Shown here: positions 53,908 through 61,447 of the stretch, one piece after another
How positions within the stretch are numbered: position 1 is the first letter of the stretch
Layout: each line of letters starts with the position of its first letter
Origin: Iodidimonas nitroreducens
GTDB lineage: Bacteria; Pseudomonadota; Alphaproteobacteria; Sphingomonadales; Rhodothalassiaceae
Length of the DNA: 64,000 bases
NCBI GenBank assembly: GCA_000710935.1
Contig: BAYV01000015.1
Coordinates: 62,001-126,000, forward strand
Direction: 5' to 3'
The notes under the pieces: generated by a model
What the model saw: the letters and a program-made list of their open reading frames with translations, nothing else
What the model was told of the DNA's origin: nothing
Database searches by the model: none
Made by a program: the position numbers and the translations under genes

Positions 53908-54897
53908 ATGAGCACTGACAAGGCCATCTTGGATGCTGCCCGGATCCTGCGCCGGGGCGGGCTGGTGGCAATCCCCACCGAAACGGTCTATGGGCTGGCG
54001 GCTGATGCCACCAATCCCAAAGCCGTGGCCCGGATTTTCGCCACCAAAGGGCGGCCCGGCTTCAATCCCCTCATCTGCCATGTGCCCGCACCGGAAGATG
54101 CTGCCCGGATCGCCCGCATCAGCCCCCTGGCGGATCGCCTGATCACCGCCTTCTGGCCCGGACCGCTGACTTTGGTGCTGCCCCAAAGGCCCGATAGCCC
54201 CCTTGCCGATCTGGTGAGCGCCGGGCTGCCCTCGGTCGGGATCAGGATGCCAGCCCATCCCATGGCTTTGGCCCTGCTGCGCCAGACCGGGCGGCCATTG
54301 GCGGCCCCCAGCGCCAATCGATCCGGCGCGATCAGCCCCACCACGGCCCGGCATGTGGCCGATGATCTGGGCAAGGATGTGGATATGATCCTTGATGGCG
54401 GGCCCTGTAGCCTGGGCCTTGAAAGCACCATCATCGGGCTGCCGGATGATGGAACCGACCGGCTGCTTTTGCTCCGGCCCGGCGGCATCACCCCCGATCA
54501 GATCGCTGAAATCTGCGGCATCAGGCCAGAAGCGGATCAAAGCGGGGCTATCACCGCACCGGGGCAGTTGCTCAGCCATTATGCCCCGCGCGGCCAATTA
54601 CGGCTCGATGCCATCAGGGCCGGGGATGGCGAATTCATGATCGGATTTGGTGCCATCGGGGGCGATCTCAATTTAAGCCCCAAGGGCGACCTGATCGAGG
54701 CGGCAGCCGGGCTTTTCGCCGCTTTGCGCCAAGCGGATGACAGCGGCGCCTCAGGGCTTGCCATCGCCCCCATTCCCGATCATGGCCTGGGCCTTGCCAT
54801 CAATGATCGCCTCCGCCGGGCGGCTGCGCCCCGGCCGGCAAAATCCGACAAGGGGCGGGCGGCTGCGCCCCGGCCAGCAGACTCCGAAAGGGATTAA
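53908..54897 (+). CDS. tsaC: L-threonylcarbamoyladenylate synthase
   Basis: Makes the precursor of the t6A tRNA modification from threonine, bicarbonate and ATP. The 329-residue protein has the YrdC fold (LRRGGLVAIPTETVYGLAAD, KGRPGFNPLICHV, PAPSANRSGAISPTTA) plus a Sua5-type C-terminal half (APGQLLSHYAPRGQLRLDA). The last 26 residues come from a duplicated 39-base unit. The ATG at 53908 has no strong ribosome site. The gene leads into a membrane protein and two oxygenases, all in close spacing. Confidence 0.93.
   Translation: MSTDKAILDAARILRRGGLVAIPTETVYGLAADATNPKAVARIFATKGRPGFNPLICHVPAPEDAARIARISPLADRLITAFWPGPLTLVLPQRPDSPLADLVSAGLPSVGIRMPAHPMALALLRQTGRPLAAPSANRSGAISPTTARHVADDLGKDVDMILDGGPCSLGLESTIIGLPDDGTDRLLLLRPGGITPDQIAEICGIRPEADQSGAITAPGQLLSHYAPRGQLRLDAIRAGDGEFMIGFGAIGGDLNLSPKGDLIEAAAGLFAALRQADDSGASGLAIAPIPDHGLGLAINDRLRRAAAPRPAKSDKGRAAAPRPADSERD
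54818..54895 (+). repeat. 39-base tandem duplication at the end of tsaC
   Basis: Two copies (54818-54856 and 54857-54895) begin GGGCGGCTGCGCCCCGGCC and encode RAAAPRPAKSDKG and RAAAPRPADSERD. The unit is 13 codons, so the frame is kept; the second copy has drifted. It lengthens the protein's Ala/Pro tail. Confidence 0.7.
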
Positions 54898-54902
54898 ATG
54901 CC

Positions 54903-55568
54903 GTGATTAAAAACCCCCGGCTTCTTATCCATGCCCTGATCGGGCTGATTGTGGGCACCCTTCTGGCCTCAGCCATCCAAGCGGGTGAGAATATCCTGCG
55001 CTATCTGGTGCAGCCCGTTTGGCTTGAGGGCGCGGCACTTCTGGCCCTTTTGGTGGCGGGCGCGGCCCTTGGGGGGCTGATCATCGGCGGCTCCATCGGT
55101 TTTGCCATCCGCTTTGGTTTGAGACGAGAAGGGCATGGGCGATGCCTCGTCATCTGGCCGATGATCGCAGGGTTTGCCATCAGTTTTATGCTCGACCCCT
55201 ATTTTCTGGCGGCCATGGGCTGGCGCGGGCCGGTGATGCTGGAAGGGCTGGCACGCGGGCTGGCACTTGTGCCCGCCATCATCGCCCTTGTTTGGGCTGC
55301 CCATCGTCTTGACAGGCTGCCCCCACGGGCTTTGTTTCTGTTGGTTGTGGCCCTGATCGAAGCGGCGGTGATCCATGGCGCGGTCGATCGCTTCAGCCTG
55401 ATCCCCATTTTGGGGGGTGATCTCGATCTCGCCCTGCTCTCCCCCATCCATAGTCTGGTTTTTTTAAGGGGCATGCTGTTTCTTCTGATCGCCTATCGGT
55501 TTATTGGGATCGTGATCGCGCGCCTGTTTCCAACGGATGCCATTTTGTGCGAAACAAAGGAGCCATGA
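54903..55568 (+). CDS. Hypothetical membrane protein in the oxygenase cluster
   Basis: 221 residues, not recognised. It starts with GTG (MIKNPRLLIHALIGLIVGTL) and has five to six hydrophobic segments, including LLALLVAGAALGGLIIGGSI and FLVVALIEAAV-type helices. The loops carry Arg. There are no metal motifs. It follows tsaC by five bases and overlaps the first oxygenase by four bases, so it is very likely part of that operon. Whether it serves as scaffold or transporter is unknown. Confidence 0.7.
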   Translation: MIKNPRLLIHALIGLIVGTLLASAIQAGENILRYLVQPVWLEGAALLALLVAGAALGGLIIGGSIGFAIRFGLRREGHGRCLVIWPMIAGFAISFMLDPYFLAAMGWRGPVMLEGLARGLALVPAIIALVWAAHRLDRLPPRALFLLVVALIEAAVIHGAVDRFSLIPILGGDLDLALLSPIHSLVFLRGMLFLLIAYRFIGIVIARLFPTDAILCETKEP

Positions 55569-56329
55569 ACATGGCCATCCCCTCTTCAGCAGCAAATGCC
55601 CCGGCTTTCCGGCTCAACCCCGCATTGGATCGGGCGGCGATTGCGGCAGACCTCGCCAAACACCGCCGGGTGCAGATCAGCAATGTGCTGGCCCCCGAAT
55701 GTGCTGAAAGGCTGGCCCATTGCCTTGAAGCCGAAACGCCATGGTCCTTCACCTGGTTTGATGGCGAAGCCGCCTGCATCCTCGATCATCAGGATATGGC
55801 CAAAGTCAGCCCTGAAAAATGGAGCCAATTACAGCGCGATCTGTTTTTGCTGGCCCGGGATCGCTTCAGCTATGCCTATGGATTTTATCCCTTGCAGGAA
55901 TCGGTGCGCCTTGATCGCGACCGGCATCTTTATCTGCTTTCATTTTTCGATTTTCTGCAAGGGCCGCAGATGATCGGCCTGATCCGCGATCTTTTGGGCG
56001 ATGAAGCGGTGGTAAAAGCCGATGCGCAGGCCACCCGCTTTGGCCCCGGACAATATCTGACCTATCACAATGATCATGTGCCCAAAAGCCACCGCCGCTG
56101 TGCCTATGTCTTTAATTTCACAAGGCGCTGGCGGCCTGATTGGGGCGGCTATCTGCAATTTTTTGATGATCTGGGCAATGGCCAAACCGCCTATAAACCC
56201 GATTTCAACAAGCTCAATCTGTTTCTCGTGCCCCAGCCCCATGCAGTGACGTTCATTCCCCCCTTTGCGGGCGGTTATCGCTATGCCATATCGGGCTGGT
56301 ATCGCGCCAAGGAGCCCGCTTCATCATGA
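55565..56329 (+). CDS. 2OG-Fe(II) oxygenase, copy A
   Basis: 254 residues. His168, Asp170 and His226 make the iron facial triad (LTYHNDHVPKSHRRCAYVF, QPHAVTF), and Arg239 should bind 2-oxoglutarate. WRPDWGGYLQFFDD is the prolyl-hydroxylase/Tpa1-like double-stranded-helix core. Start ATG at 55565 has AAAGGAG upstream. The gene overlaps the membrane protein and copy B by four bases each. It is predicted to hydroxylate a protein side chain, perhaps proline; the target is unknown. Paralogy with copy B is clear. Confidence 0.85.
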   Translation: MNMAIPSSAANAPAFRLNPALDRAAIAADLAKHRRVQISNVLAPECAERLAHCLEAETPWSFTWFDGEAACILDHQDMAKVSPEKWSQLQRDLFLLARDRFSYAYGFYPLQESVRLDRDRHLYLLSFFDFLQGPQMIGLIRDLLGDEAVVKADAQATRFGPGQYLTYHNDHVPKSHRRCAYVFNFTRRWRPDWGGYLQFFDDLGNGQTAYKPDFNKLNLFLVPQPHAVTFIPPFAGGYRYAISGWYRAKEPASS

Positions 56330-57072
56330 CCCGCCCCCCATCCGCCATCGATCTTGGCGATCTGTTTCGCCTCAATCCCGCGCTTGACAGACCCGCCCTT
56401 GCCCGCCAATTCGTGGAACAGGGCGAGCGGATCCAGATCAACGATATTCTAAGCCCTGAGAGCGCCGCCCGGCTTTATCAGATTTTGGGCCAGCAAACCC
56501 CATGGGGCATCGCCTATTATGATGGGGCGCATCACTTCATCCGGCGCGAGGAGATTGCGGCCAAAAAGCCCGATGAATTGGCCGCAATCAACAGCCGCCT
56601 GATGGCCCGGGCGCGCCATGATTACAGCTATTTCTATTTCTGCTATCCCATGCTGCAGGCTTATTTGGAGCAGTGGCAGCCCGATCATCTTCTGATGCGC
56701 TTTTTGGAATTTCTCAATAGCGCGCCGATGCTTGATCTGATCCGCGAGATTTCAGGCCTTGCCGCGATCATCAAGGCGGATGCCCAAGCCACATTCTATA
56801 GCCAGAATCATTTTTTGCTCCATCATCGCGATGAGGTGGAAAAAGAACATCGCAGGCTTGCCTATGTCTTTGGCTTCACCCCCGAATGGCGGACGGATTG
56901 GGGCGGCTATCTCAATTTTTTCGATGAAAGAGGGGATATCACATGGGGCCTGATACCGCGCTTTAATGTGCTCAATCTTTTTGCCACGCGCCATCCCCAT
57001 GCGGTGGGCCAGGTGGCCCCCTTTGCCGGGGCGCCCCGGCTCTCGATCACCGGCTGGTATCGCGATCAATAA
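56326..57072 (+). CDS. 2OG-Fe(II) oxygenase, copy B
   Basis: 248 residues, paralog of the preceding gene. The triad is His167, Asp169 and His225 (LLHHRDEVEKEHRRLAYVF, HPHAVGQ), and Arg238 for 2-oxoglutarate; WRTDWGGYLNFFDE and FNVLNLF also match copy A. Both start with an FRLNPALDR stretch. The two differ enough (helical residues 60-150) to suggest different substrates. The start overlaps the stop of copy A. It converges on cpdR, six bases apart, with no terminator seen. Confidence 0.85.
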   Translation: MTRPPSAIDLGDLFRLNPALDRPALARQFVEQGERIQINDILSPESAARLYQILGQQTPWGIAYYDGAHHFIRREEIAAKKPDELAAINSRLMARARHDYSYFYFCYPMLQAYLEQWQPDHLLMRFLEFLNSAPMLDLIREISGLAAIIKADAQATFYSQNHFLLHHRDEVEKEHRRLAYVFGFTPEWRTDWGGYLNFFDERGDITWGLIPRFNVLNLFATRHPHAVGQVAPFAGAPRLSITGWYRDQ

Positions 57073-57078
57073 GGTTTT

Positions 57079-57453
57079 TCAGGCTTTTGGCTGTTCGGCT
57101 TTCAAGGTCTGCCGCACCGCCCTTAAAAGCTGATCAAGGCTGAAGGGCTTGCTCAAAACATCGCTGACCAAACAATCAAGATGATGGGCGCGCTGTTTTT
57201 CCATGGCATAGCCGGTCATCAGCAAAACCGGCAGATCGGGGCGTTCGGCGGCCAGCTTCAAGGCCAGCGCAATGCCATCCATTACCGGCATCACGATATC
57301 GGCCAGCACCAGATCAAACTGATCATGGGCCAAAGCCTCCAAAGCCTCGCCTCCATCGGCGGTGGCCTTCACCTCATAGCCATGGCCCACAAGCCCCCGG
57401 CGGACGAATTCCCGCACGCTGTCTTCATCTTCAGCCAGTAGAATCTTTGCCAT
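57079..57453 (-). CDS. cpdR: CpdR-type single-domain response regulator
   Basis: 124 residues, a receiver domain only. Acidic pocket Glu8-Asp9, phospho-acceptor Asp52 in DLVLADIVMPVMDG, then PVLLMTGYA and the Lys of SDVLSKPFSL. The tail resembles CpdR, which in Caulobacter controls ClpXP location and cell-cycle proteolysis when unphosphorylated. ATG at 57453 lies inside the end of hpt (23-base overlap) with AAGGAG ten bases upstream. No histidine kinase or phosphotransferase is nearby, as is usual for cpdR. Confidence 0.88.
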   Translation of the reverse strand: MAKILLAEDEDSVREFVRRGLVGHGYEVKATADGGEALEALAHDQFDLVLADIVMPVMDGIALALKLAAERPDLPVLLMTGYAMEKQRAHHLDCLVSDVLSKPFSLDQLLRAVRQTLKAEQPKA

Positions 57454-58027
57454 CAGCCGCCGCTCCTTGCTCCATATAACCAATATAGGGCAATTCACGA
57501 AAACGATATGCATAATCCATCCCATAGCCGATCACGAACAGATCGGGACATTCAAAACCAGCAAAATCGGGGCGGATCACCGGATCGCGGCCCGCGGATT
57601 TATCCAGCAAAACCCCGGTCATCACATGGGCCGCCCCTTTGCCCAGAAAATAGCTGCGGGCATAATTCAGGGTTCGTCCGGTTTCCAGAATATCATCGAT
57701 CAGCAAAACAGTGCGTCCGGCAATGGCCCCCCGCGCATCGGCTTCCAATACCACATTGCCCGAACTTTCCGTTCCCTCGCCATAGCTGGACAGGGCAATG
57801 AAATCGATCTCGATATCCAGCCCGCGCCGGGATAAGGCGCGCACCAGATCGGCAGCAAAAATCACCGCGCCATTCATGATCACCTCAACCAGCAAAGCCC
57901 CTTTGGCCTCAGTGATGATCGCATGGGTGATGATGGCATCGGCCATATCATCGATACGGGCGGATATTTCCGCCGCCGAATAAAGGGTTTTGATCGTTTT
58001 TCCGGCCATCAGATCTTCATCTGCCAT
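57431..58027 (-). CDS. hpt: Hypoxanthine phosphoribosyltransferase
   Basis: Purine salvage enzyme. From the ATG at 58027 (overlapping the upstream stop as TGATG, with GGAG about ten bases before it) the protein has 198 residues. The PRPP loop is VLLIDDILETGRTLNYA, with IDFIALSSYGEGTESSG as the flexible loop and DLFVIGYGMDYAYRFRELPY as the purine-binding end. An earlier ATG at 58051 would give eight more residues. Confidence 0.93.
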   Translation of the reverse strand: MADEDLMAGKTIKTLYSAAEISARIDDMADAIITHAIITEAKGALLVEVIMNGAVIFAADLVRALSRRGLDIEIDFIALSSYGEGTESSGNVVLEADARGAIAGRTVLLIDDILETGRTLNYARSYFLGKGAAHVMTGVLLDKSAGRDPVIRPDFAGFECPDLFVIGYGMDYAYRFRELPYIGYMEQGAAADGKDSTG

Positions 58028-59295
58028 CAGCTTGGGCTCCGCTCTTGCCATTCATGCACGATTCCGGTCGTTTGTGCCGGGGCGTTTTCGATTTGCACGG
58101 AAAAGCGCGTGGCTTTCCCGGCATTCAACAGGGTTTCATCAAGGATCACGGGGGTGCGCTGCAAAGTTTCCCCCGCAGAATCAACCAAAAGAAGCGTGAG
58201 CGCCGGCACCTCATAGCCGCTTTCAAGGCGATTGGAAACCGATCCTGAAACACGCAGATCCCAGCCATAATCCCGCGCCTGCCATTCCGGATTGGGATCA
58301 AGGGCAACCGTCAAGGCTTCATCGGGGCTGATGGGGGGGGATTTTTCCGTCGGCGCATCGGCCTTTGCCGCCTCAGGCGTTCCTTGATCGGCTGAAACCG
58401 CAGGTGGAGCCTCCATCCCGATCAGCGCATAAAGCCTGCCAATGGGTGGCCAGGCTGCGGTCAGGCTTGGGGCAAAGGCCAGAAAACCCCCCAAAAGCGC
58501 GATCACAAACAGCCCATAGGCCCCCCAGCCAAAAAGCACGAAGCGGCTTGGCTTTGGTCGCAGGGCCGGGACCGGGGCCGCACCATAAATGCTTTCTTCA
58601 TCGCGCAGGCGGCGCAGGCTGCGGGCAACATCTTCGGCAAAATCAGCGGTTTTTCCGGGCTGATAGCGGGGCGCATCCTCCTCGTCATCATCAAGGCCCC
58701 CTTCAAAGGGCGGATCATCATCCAAATCGCGCTGGGTCCAATCCTCGTCCGCATCATGATCATCAAGCGGCACATCTTCGGAAGGCACATTGGGGGAAGG
58801 CGCATCATCATGAGGCGCATTGGGGGGAGACACCTCATCGGCCTTTTGAGGTTCGATCCTTTCCGATGGGGTGTCGTCAGTGGGCGGCAGATCAGCACTG
58901 AAGGGATCTTTATCCTCATCGCCTGCAGGGTCGTCCTGCTGTTGATCCTCATCGGCAGACTCTGAGCCATCGCTCAGGCCGGCCTTTTCCATGGCCGAAG
59001 CAATAGCGGCCAGAATCTGCTCCTGACTTTCTTCCTCGATCACAGAATCAACAGAATCGGATGCAGGCTTTTGAGGATCGGGCGCATCTTTGCTGGCCGA
59101 CCCCTGTTTTTTTGCGGGGTTTGCTGCAGGCTTTGCTCGGGCCTTGTCCTTGGGCTTTGGTTCGGCTTCGGCCTCATCAGGCATGGCATGCCAGATATGC
59201 GCGCAGGAACCACAGCGCACGCGCCGCCCCTCTGGCCCCAAAAGATCGGGGGGAACATGAAAACGCACCGCACAGTGAGGACAGGTCAAAATCAT
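58027..59295 (-). CDS. MJ0042 zinc-ribbon protein with acidic linker and one membrane span
   Basis: 422 residues. Cys5, Cys8, Cys28 and Cys31 form an MJ0042-type zinc ribbon (MILTCPHCAVRFHVP; CGSCAHIWH). A long acidic, Pro-rich low-complexity region (about 40-250, with repeats such as DDAPSPNVPSEDVPLDDHDA) leads to a membrane helix (FGWGAYGLFVIALLGGFLAF). The C-terminal part resembles DUF3426-type or FxLYD beta domains. It probably sits in the inner membrane with the zinc ribbon inside the cell. Function unknown; the gene order zinc-ribbon next to hpt/ftsE recurs in Alphaproteobacteria. Confidence 0.85.
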   Translation of the reverse strand: MILTCPHCAVRFHVPPDLLGPEGRRVRCGSCAHIWHAMPDEAEAEPKPKDKARAKPAANPAKKQGSASKDAPDPQKPASDSVDSVIEEESQEQILAAIASAMEKAGLSDGSESADEDQQQDDPAGDEDKDPFSADLPPTDDTPSERIEPQKADEVSPPNAPHDDAPSPNVPSEDVPLDDHDADEDWTQRDLDDDPPFEGGLDDDEEDAPRYQPGKTADFAEDVARSLRRLRDEESIYGAAPVPALRPKPSRFVLFGWGAYGLFVIALLGGFLAFAPSLTAAWPPIGRLYALIGMEAPPAVSADQGTPEAAKADAPTEKSPPISPDEALTVALDPNPEWQARDYGWDLRVSGSVSNRLESGYEVPALTLLLVDSAGETLQRTPVILDETLLNAGKATRFSVQIENAPAQTTGIVHEWQERSPS

Positions 59296-59651
59296 CGCCA
59301 GAGCGCACTCTTTCGTGGATTGATAGCCTTCAAAACAGATCGGTCAGCTTCGAGCATAGCGGGCCATCACAGATATTGCATTCAGCTTTCGAGCTATATG
59401 AGTATCCTGTCTTTGGTGCAAGTTGCGAACCACTTTATCATCAAGCAAAATAAACAGGCAAAATCTTCAGGCAAAATTATCAGGCAAAATCATCACCGAT
59501 CTTGTTGCAATGCAGCGATGCTGGACGCCGGCTGATGGCCTGTGTCATGCTGCGATCAGCATCATTGCGGGTGTTTTTGCGCTTCAGATCGGTGTAAAAA
59601 TCACAATTAAACTCAGTATTCAGGCGCGGGATCGGGAACAGCAAGAGTATC
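59296..59651. other. Intergenic region between zinc-ribbon gene and ftsE
   Basis: This 356-base space is the longest in the window. It is AT-richer than its surroundings and must hold divergent promoters for the zinc-ribbon gene (leftward) and ftsE (rightward). Besides the 13-base repeats it shows no clear terminator, tRNA or supported open frame. A GGAACAGCAAGAG stretch before the ftsE GTG gives at best a weak ribosome site. Confidence 0.7.
59442..59493. repeat. Four 13-base direct repeats upstream of ftsE
   Basis: The units are CAAGCAAAATAAA, CAGGCAAAATCTT, CAGGCAAAATTAT and CAGGCAAAATCAT, set end to end. The core GCAAAAT is invariant in all four. The period is not a multiple of three, so the repeat is not shaped by coding. 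It lies about 160 bases before the ftsE start. Confidence 0.8.
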
Positions 59652-60413
59652 GTGAGCAATCGTTTTGTAAAATTTGAAAATGTGGGCATGCGCTATGGCA
59701 TGGGTGCCGAGATTTTGCAGGATATTTCGTTCGTTTTGGAGCCGGGCTCTTTTCATTTTCTGACCGGCGCCTCGGGGGCGGGCAAATCATCCTTGCTGAA
59801 ATTGCTCTATCTGGCGCATCGCCCTTCGCGGGGGATCGTTTCGATGTTTGGCGATGATGTTACCACCGCCCATCGCACGGCCCTGCCGCGCCTGCGCCGC
59901 CGCATCGGGGTGGTGTTTCAGGAATATCGCCTGCTTGATCATCTGAGCGCCATTGAAAATGTGGCCATGCCCCTGCGCCTGGCGGGCGGTGGCGATGATC
60001 ATAAAATCCGCGAGCATGTGGAAGAATTGCTGATGTGGGTGGGATTGAAGGATCGGATGCACGCCAAGCCCCCCACCCTTTCGGGCGGCGAAAAACAGCG
60101 GGTGGCGATTGCCCGGGCGGTGATCGCCAAGCCCGATCTTTTGCTGGCCGATGAGCCGACCGGCAATGTCGATCCGCAAATGGCCCGCCGCCTGATGCAT
60201 CTGTTTGCCGAATTGAACAAGCTGGGCACCACCACGGTTGTTGCCACCCATGATCTGGAACTGGTGCATGAAATGGGCGGCCCGGTAATGCATCTGCAAG
60301 ATGGCCAACTGTCCAGCCGCCATCTGCCCGAGCGGGCACGCGGACCGGTCTCTGCAACCGATCCATCGCGGCCAAATTTGTCAGCGAATTTATCATCGGA
60401 TTTGTCATCATGA
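59652..60413 (+). CDS. ftsE: Cell division ATP-binding protein FtsE
   Basis: 253 residues: Walker A GASGAGKSSLLKLLYL, Q-loop VFQEYRLLDHLSAIENV, signature LSGGEKQRVAIARA, Walker B LLLADEPTGNVD. FtsE works with FtsX at the division septum to activate peptidoglycan hydrolases. The start is a GTG at 59652; the ribosome site is poor. The C-terminus has a Ser/Leu-rich tail (SANLSSDLSS) not found in E. coli FtsE. The stop overlaps ftsX by four bases. Confidence 0.96.
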   Translation: MSNRFVKFENVGMRYGMGAEILQDISFVLEPGSFHFLTGASGAGKSSLLKLLYLAHRPSRGIVSMFGDDVTTAHRTALPRLRRRIGVVFQEYRLLDHLSAIENVAMPLRLAGGGDDHKIREHVEELLMWVGLKDRMHAKPPTLSGGEKQRVAIARAVIAKPDLLLADEPTGNVDPQMARRLMHLFAELNKLGTTTVVATHDLELVHEMGGPVMHLQDGQLSSRHLPERARGPVSATDPSRPNLSANLSSDLSS

Positions 60414-61447
60414 GATGGCATGATCCCCAAAAGCCCGGCGGGTTTGGCCGCAAAAATCCTCCCCGCAGCCCGGGGCACGGCCTTGGACGCACGCCCAAGC
60501 CTTTTGCGGGCCAAACGGCGACACAATCAGCCGCCCCATCATCAGCGGCTCGCACCGGGCTTTTGTCTCTGAAACGAAAAAGCCTGCGTTTTCTGCCTGA
60601 AAACAGCCTAGCCGGGGGCACCCTTCCCTGGGTCATCGGGATCATGGTGTTTTTATGCACATTGGCGAGCATTTTCGCCTTTGCCCTCCATCAAAGCATG
60701 GGCGATTGGGCCGATAAGCTTTCTCAGCAGATTTCGGTTCAGATCGTCACCGCCGATGGCAAGGCCCGCCGCCAGCAGGCCGATGCCGCCCTGGCCCTGC
60801 TGCCAACGATCCCCGGTATCGAAAATGCCGTGCGCCTGTCGGATGCCGAAAGCAAAGCCCTGCTTGAGCCATGGCTGGGGGCAGGCAATGTGACCGACGA
60901 TCTGCCGGTGCCGATCCTGATCGAGGTTACCACAAGCCCGGGCGCGCGTATCGATCTGGCGGCATTGGAAGCGCAGGTGCAAAAGGTGGCACCCGATGCC
61001 AATCTCGATGATCATGAGCGCTGGCTGGTGCAGCTCAATCGGCTGAGCACGAGCCTGCAAATGGTGGCTCTTCTCGTGGTGGGGCTGATCCTGAGCGCCA
61101 CCGCCGCCATTGCCGCTTTTGGCACCCGCGCCGGCCTCTCCGCCCATCGGGCCAGTATTGAAATCATGCATCATATGGGGGCCGAGGATGGCCTGATTGC
61201 TCATGAATTTCGCTATCGCTTCATGCTGCAAGGGCTGAAGGGCGGCTTGGGCGGCCTCATCGCCGGGCTGCTGGTGATGCTGACATTGGGCCATTTCGCA
61301 AGCCAGATTGGCAGCGGGCTGGTGCCTGATCTTTCGCTTTCGGCTCTGGCGTGGCTGCTGTTGATTTTGCTCCCGATTTTTGCCGCCCTCCTGACCATGA
61401 TGGCCGCCCATGTCACTGTTCATCGTGAATTGGCGGGATATTCCTGA
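60410..61447 (+). CDS. ftsX: Cell division protein FtsX
   Basis: 345 residues: a long Pro/Gly/Arg-rich cytoplasmic N-terminus of about 72 residues, then TM1 (LPWVIGIMVFLCTLASIFAF), a periplasmic loop of about 135 residues, and three C-terminal spans (LVVGLILSATAAIAAFGTRA; GGLGGLIAGLLVMLTLG; LLLILLPIFAALLTMMAA). The EIMHHMGAEDGLIAHEFRYR segment couples to FtsE. The periplasmic loop is the part that binds hydrolase activators. Confidence 0.94.
   Translation: MRWHDPQKPGGFGRKNPPRSPGHGLGRTPKPFAGQTATQSAAPSSAARTGLLSLKRKSLRFLPENSLAGGTLPWVIGIMVFLCTLASIFAFALHQSMGDWADKLSQQISVQIVTADGKARRQQADAALALLPTIPGIENAVRLSDAESKALLEPWLGAGNVTDDLPVPILIEVTTSPGARIDLAALEAQVQKVAPDANLDDHERWLVQLNRLSTSLQMVALLVVGLILSATAAIAAFGTRAGLSAHRASIEIMHHMGAEDGLIAHEFRYRFMLQGLKGGLGGLIAGLLVMLTLGHFASQIGSGLVPDLSLSALAWLLLILLPIFAALLTMMAAHVTVHRELAGYS

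Noticed and set aside
59442-59493. Possible CRISPR array
   Set aside because: The 13-base units abut directly without spacers, and no cas gene is present.
59423-59677. An 84-codon plus-strand frame before ftsE
   Set aside because: It runs through the 13-base repeats and into ftsE; no motif, no ribosome site.
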